Below are positions 8,361 to 11,305 of a stretch of 11,305 nucleotides of DNA, piece after piece. The stretch is from Euperipatoides rowelli (taxonomy: Eukaryota; Onychophora; Udeonychophora; Euonychophora; Peripatopsidae). Both the position numbers and the translations under genes were made by a program. The notes beneath the pieces were generated by a model, which saw only the letters and a program-made list of their open reading frames with translations, was not told where the DNA came from and made no database searches. Position 1 is the stretch's first letter. Every line of letters begins with the position of its first letter. The stretch lies in NCBI GenBank assembly GCA_003024985.2, contig PXIH01S0012419.1; one strand, given 5' to 3'.

Positions 8361-8695
8361 TATTTAAAGTTATTGGTTGATGTGGGTTGATGTTTATGAG
8401 TAATGATAAGTTCATATTAACTCACATTAATTACAGTAAGATATTTGTTGATAGTAACTACAAATAGAGTCAATTTATTTAAAGTTATTGGTTGATGTGG
8501 GTTGATGTTTATGAGTAATGATAAGTTCATATTAACTCACATTAATTACAGTAAGATATTTGTTGATAGTAACTACAAATAGAGTCAATTTATTTAAAGT
8601 TATTGGTTGATGTGGGTTAATATTTTAAGTTCATATCAACCCACATTAATTACAGTAAGCTATTTGTTAATAATTAATTACAAATAGAATCAATT
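8361..8695 (+). repeat. 115-base tandem repeat array, three copies
   Basis: Copy 1 (8361-8475) and copy 2 (8476-8590) are identical over all 115 bases. Copy 3 (8591-8695) is 105 bases, with a 10-base net deletion in its first loop and scattered substitutions. Each unit holds two inverted repeats. The first pairs 8377-8393 with 8414-8430 in copy 1, and 8607-8623 with 8633-8649 in copy 3. The second is TATTTGT with ACAAATA (8442-8448 with 8460-8466; 8661-8667 with 8680-8686). The array lies between the tRNA-like head and the A-rich tail of the SINE. Perfect identity of two copies implies recent duplication. Confidence 0.95.
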
Positions 8696-8731
8696 AATTT
8701 TAAAAAAGAAAAACAAAAAACAAATAAAAAC

Positions 8732-8744
8732 CAATAAGCTACCA
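8732..8744 (+). repeat. Target site duplication, right copy
   Basis: This is the exact 13-base match to 8181-8193. It directly follows the A-rich tail of the SINE. Confidence 0.85.
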
Positions 8745-9214
8745 AGAAATGTCTCCTTCTTTAACAGTCTTTCCTCTTGGTGCTTGCAAAACCTGCTATA
8801 ACAAATACCAAGTTTTAGAGAAGGCACTAAAAACTGAATAAAATACAAAGTCATGTATTTAAAATTCTGATTATTTTTTACTAAGTGAATGGCAATAGTG
8901 CCTATTTCAGACTCACTAAACAATCAAAATATATACAACAGTTTAATATTAAAAAAATATTTTAAGATTTTTAGTTCACATAGCAGGTTTTCCTGGTACT
9001 TAATGATCAAATAACAGATTTTGCACAGGTGTTCATATTTATGACTAGATGTGGCTAATTGATAGAGGTATGGAAGTAAATTATTAAAAGTATTTATTTT
9101 TAATTTGACATTTATTATTTTAAAGTATGAAATGAAGTTAAACAAATCATAAATACACATTAAAATTATTTCCCAATCATTTTTAATTGCCTGTGAGGCA
9201 AAGAGTAAAAATAA
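8745..9214. other. AT-rich intergenic stretch
   Basis: There is no supported gene. Minus-strand open frames here are lysine-, phenylalanine- and isoleucine-rich and have no family resemblance. A short + patch after 8750 reads SLTVFPLGACKTCYNKYQVL before a stop, which is too short to interpret. Confidence 0.4.
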
Positions 9215-11080
9215 TCAGTGACTTTCCCTATCCATGATGGGTTTCAGTTCCTGTAGATGATGAAATTTTGTATCAATAATAGATAAAGGAGCAGAATATA
9301 GATTGTTTGGTGTTGGATCAATTGATGAAAAATCTTCATCTTTGAGGTGTCGCCATTTATAATAAACAAATCTGCAGAGAGTGAACTTTAAAGCACGAAT
9401 ATCTGTCACAACTTGGTTACCTGCCTTGTGCCCTGGACGAATGGAATTAAAATTTGTGGATAATTCATCATAAACACTGAAAAATTATAATAGTCTTGCA
9501 TCACATTATAACGCTTTTGAGGTCATGCTGATCTCATAAGAGAAACGTAATTTCATGGTGTAAAATACTGTAGGTGGAATGAATAATGATTCCAAAGTAA
9601 AGTTAACAAAACCAGCCTCCATCATCATATGGACACTTTGTAAAATAAGTTGTTCAATAGTAATATCTTTTTTTTTTAAAACAAATCCCTTAGAGCACTA
9701 GCTAGGACTTTATTTCTGTTTGGATAACCAAACTCAGATATGAGTACATGTGGTCAAAATTATCAGGGTCCTTTTGATAAAATCAACTATACAGGAAGTA
9801 AACTCATTGGAAGTAACTCACCCATCACATTCATACTCTATAAATAAAAATCAACTTGTCCATTATTCAAAGCATAAATGGTAAAATCATGCAATTGTCA
9901 CTTTAATTTGTAACATGCACTAAAAGCCAAAATTTTGGACACAGCAGGATACTTTGCAGGTCTATCATAATAATAAGCTTATCAGATGCAAAAGTTTTCA
10001 TAATGGCCTTGGCTTCCTCCACCTCATTTTTTTTGGCTAAATGTTCTTTGACAACACTTGCTCTAAATTCCCTTCCTTGTATGAGAGGCAGGTAAAACAT
10101 TGATCTTTTCTGAAATGATGTATGCCTTTTTATTGTCTTTCATCAGCTTAGATAGAGTTTTCCTGCTATCTTTTTATATTCATTATCTGTACACCAATCT
10201 AAATAAACTTGGTGCATGTGCCTTTCAGATCTGTTTGTTGATTCAACATAAACTTTGCTTATTGACTTACATCAGTAGTGCTTGGAACATTTGGTAAGCT
10301 TTCCAACCAAAGTAAAGCTTTTAGCTTGTTGTTGCTCATAATATTTCTTTTTATTGGGTTGTGTTCTTGTTCTGTAGATTGCTCCGTGCTATTACAATGA
10401 ACAGGATCAGTAGCTGGCAAGTCTGTTCACCTAAAAAAGCTTTATCTTCCAATAGATTGTGTAAAAATTTTTTTTTTTCACATACATAAAATAGATCACC
10501 TGTCTGATTTATGCCCAGAAAACACAAGTGAGAGGTCTTCTTTTTAGATTGAGTATTATCAGCTTTTTTACGTCGTCGTTGTCGGTCATTGTCTTCTTGG
10601 TGGTGCTGTTTTTACCAAGCTTTTTACAAAAACTTCTCTGCTTTCCCAAGATTTTAAGGTATTCCAAAAATAGGAATGTATGGTGACTCTGTCTTCCTCA
10701 CATATAATTGCAAATAAATAGGTGTAAGAGCTCGTTGCAACAGTAGCTTTGTGGTTGAACCTTGTTTTATTTCCCTACTAGGTCTATCAGCAATTGGTTT
10801 AACTTTTCCATCTATATCTTTCTTGTAGCCTTTATAAGCTTTTCCTTTCAGATGATAAATCTGTGAGTTTCTCTCATTTTGAGTGGCTGTTTGGTTTGGG
10901 TAGCAGTATGGTTACTAGTAAGAATTTATTTATTTAATATAGGTTCAGGGTTCATCTGTATCATCATCACCACATTCGGTTGTTTCTGCTCTGGAACCCA
11001 GTTCAAATCACCTATGTCACTGGATCTTCAAAAGTTAAATTTTCTTCCACGAAAGGTATTTCAATCTCTGCATGGCTGTA
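9215..11080 (-). pseudogene. Decayed insect transposase-like gene
   Basis: Read on the minus strand, successive fragments in different frames follow the order of a large insect repeat protein family that I know from many uncharacterised predicted proteins in aphids and other insects. From the N-terminus: an acidic segment EIEIPFVEENLTFEDP (11015-11069); KAYKGYKKDIDGKVKPIADR at the head of an open stretch from about 10842 down to the TAA at 10654-10656; WESREVFVKSLVK; VCEKKKFLHNLLED; KCSKHYC; a likely zinc-binding DQCFTCLSYKEGN; IDLQSILLCPKF; SNEFTSCIVDFIKR; ISEFGYPNRNKVLASAL (about 9690-9740); and VTDIRALKF leading to the final TGA at 9215-9217. In the family the DLQ aspartate and the SD..xxQNRN aspartate look like RNase-H-fold catalytic residues (inference); here the second reads SE. 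At least six frame changes and several stops make it dead. The 5' limit is approximate, and no terminal inverted repeats were found. Confidence 0.7.
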
Positions 11081-11305
11081 ACTTGTAACTCACATCCTGT
11101 TGTCTTTTAGTTGTTTCCAATTTTTCTCACCAGAGTTTGCCACAAGTAACTATTTAATATTGAAATATTCTTTCAATTCTGTTCCTCTATGTCTTAAACG
11201 ATGTAGTATCAAATTTCTCACTTAATTAAATTTATTAAACTAAGGTAAACAAATTTTGTAAAAATCAAACTGTAATGCTAAGGTATCTACACCAGACCCT
11301 ATTAA
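11081..11305. other. Flank of the transposase pseudogene
   Basis: This is AT-rich sequence upstream, in minus-strand terms, of the recognisable pseudogene. It could hold more of the element's 5' region, but I see no coding match, terminal repeat or target duplication before the window ends. Confidence 0.35.

Larger units (their letters stand above)
8194..8731 (+). mobile_element. tRNA-derived SINE with internal tandem repeats
   Basis: This 538-base non-coding retroposon is bracketed by 13-base perfect duplications. The head has an A box TGGTCAAGTGG at 8208-8218 and a B box GTTCGAGTC at 8271-8279, both full consensus matches. The 63-base spacing suits a tRNA with a long variable arm (Ser or Leu type), and GGTCAAGTGGTC can pair with GACCGACTTGA around the TTTAC loop. 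A middle region (8281-8358) is followed by a three-copy 115-base tandem array and an A-rich tail (8700-8731, ending CAAATAAAAAC). RNA polymerase III would drive it from the internal boxes, and a partner LINE would supply mobilisation. An internal minisatellite in a SINE is uncommon. No copy of this element elsewhere in the window was seen. Confidence 0.85.

Noticed and set aside
8361-8695. CRISPR-like or satellite array
   Set aside because: The units are contiguous with no spacers, there are only three, and they lie wholly inside one SINE insertion in eukaryotic DNA.
8690-9160. Two adjacent minus-strand open frames
   Set aside because: They begin or end inside the SINE tail and its target duplication and are low-complexity K/F/I-rich peptides. 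No gene evidence.
10100-11088. Two + strand open frames (10100-10297 and 10879-11088)
   Set aside because: They are antisense to the minus-strand transposase pseudogene, whose frames carry the recognisable motifs.

Overview
The window looks like arthropod, probably insect, nuclear DNA. It is very AT-rich, has large introns with GT-AG borders, carries many decayed transposable elements, and shows no bacterial-style gene packing. The decayed protein-coding elements resemble families I know mainly from insects such as planthoppers, aphids and termites, so a hemipteran is my guess. The sequence alone does not fix the species. Two ambiguous bases (N at 1126 and 7364) mark an unfinished assembly; both lie in or beside old transposon copies.

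One host gene is supported. It occupies the left half on the + strand as its last two coding exons: 435-614 and 5647-5912, split by an intron of 5,032 bases. Phase 1 at the donor matches the two leading bases at the acceptor. Joined, they encode 147 residues with ten cysteines outside the hydrophobic tail. They open on CYRC, end on AECN, and are followed by a hydrophobic C-terminal tail. This is the layout of an insect Ly6/uPAR (quiver/sleepless-type) cell-surface protein. The signal-peptide exon must lie upstream of the window.

The rest is mostly repeat debris. The intron holds a broken helix-turn-helix transposon relic (1131-1395), a coding-like relic of unknown family (1797-2093), and a tRNA-derived SINE in reverse orientation with a perfect 15-base target duplication (3615-3972). 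Two further possible retroelement 3' ends lie at 4834-5060 and 5346-5540. Downstream of the gene come a possible reverse-orientation retroelement end (6395-6668) and a 5'-truncated non-LTR retrotransposon in reverse orientation with a perfect 15-base duplication (6907-7503). A forward tRNA-derived SINE follows (8181-8744). It has near-ideal A and B boxes, a 13-base duplication, an A-rich tail and an internal array of 115-base repeats. The right end (9215 to about 11080) is a minus-strand pseudogene of a transposase-like protein, broken by many frameshifts and stops.

There is no operon or interacting gene set here. The most unusual object is the 8194-8731 SINE. Its internal tandem repeat can fold, in the sense-strand RNA, into a 17-pair stem whose only non-Watson-Crick pairs are G-U wobbles, followed by a second 7-pair stem.
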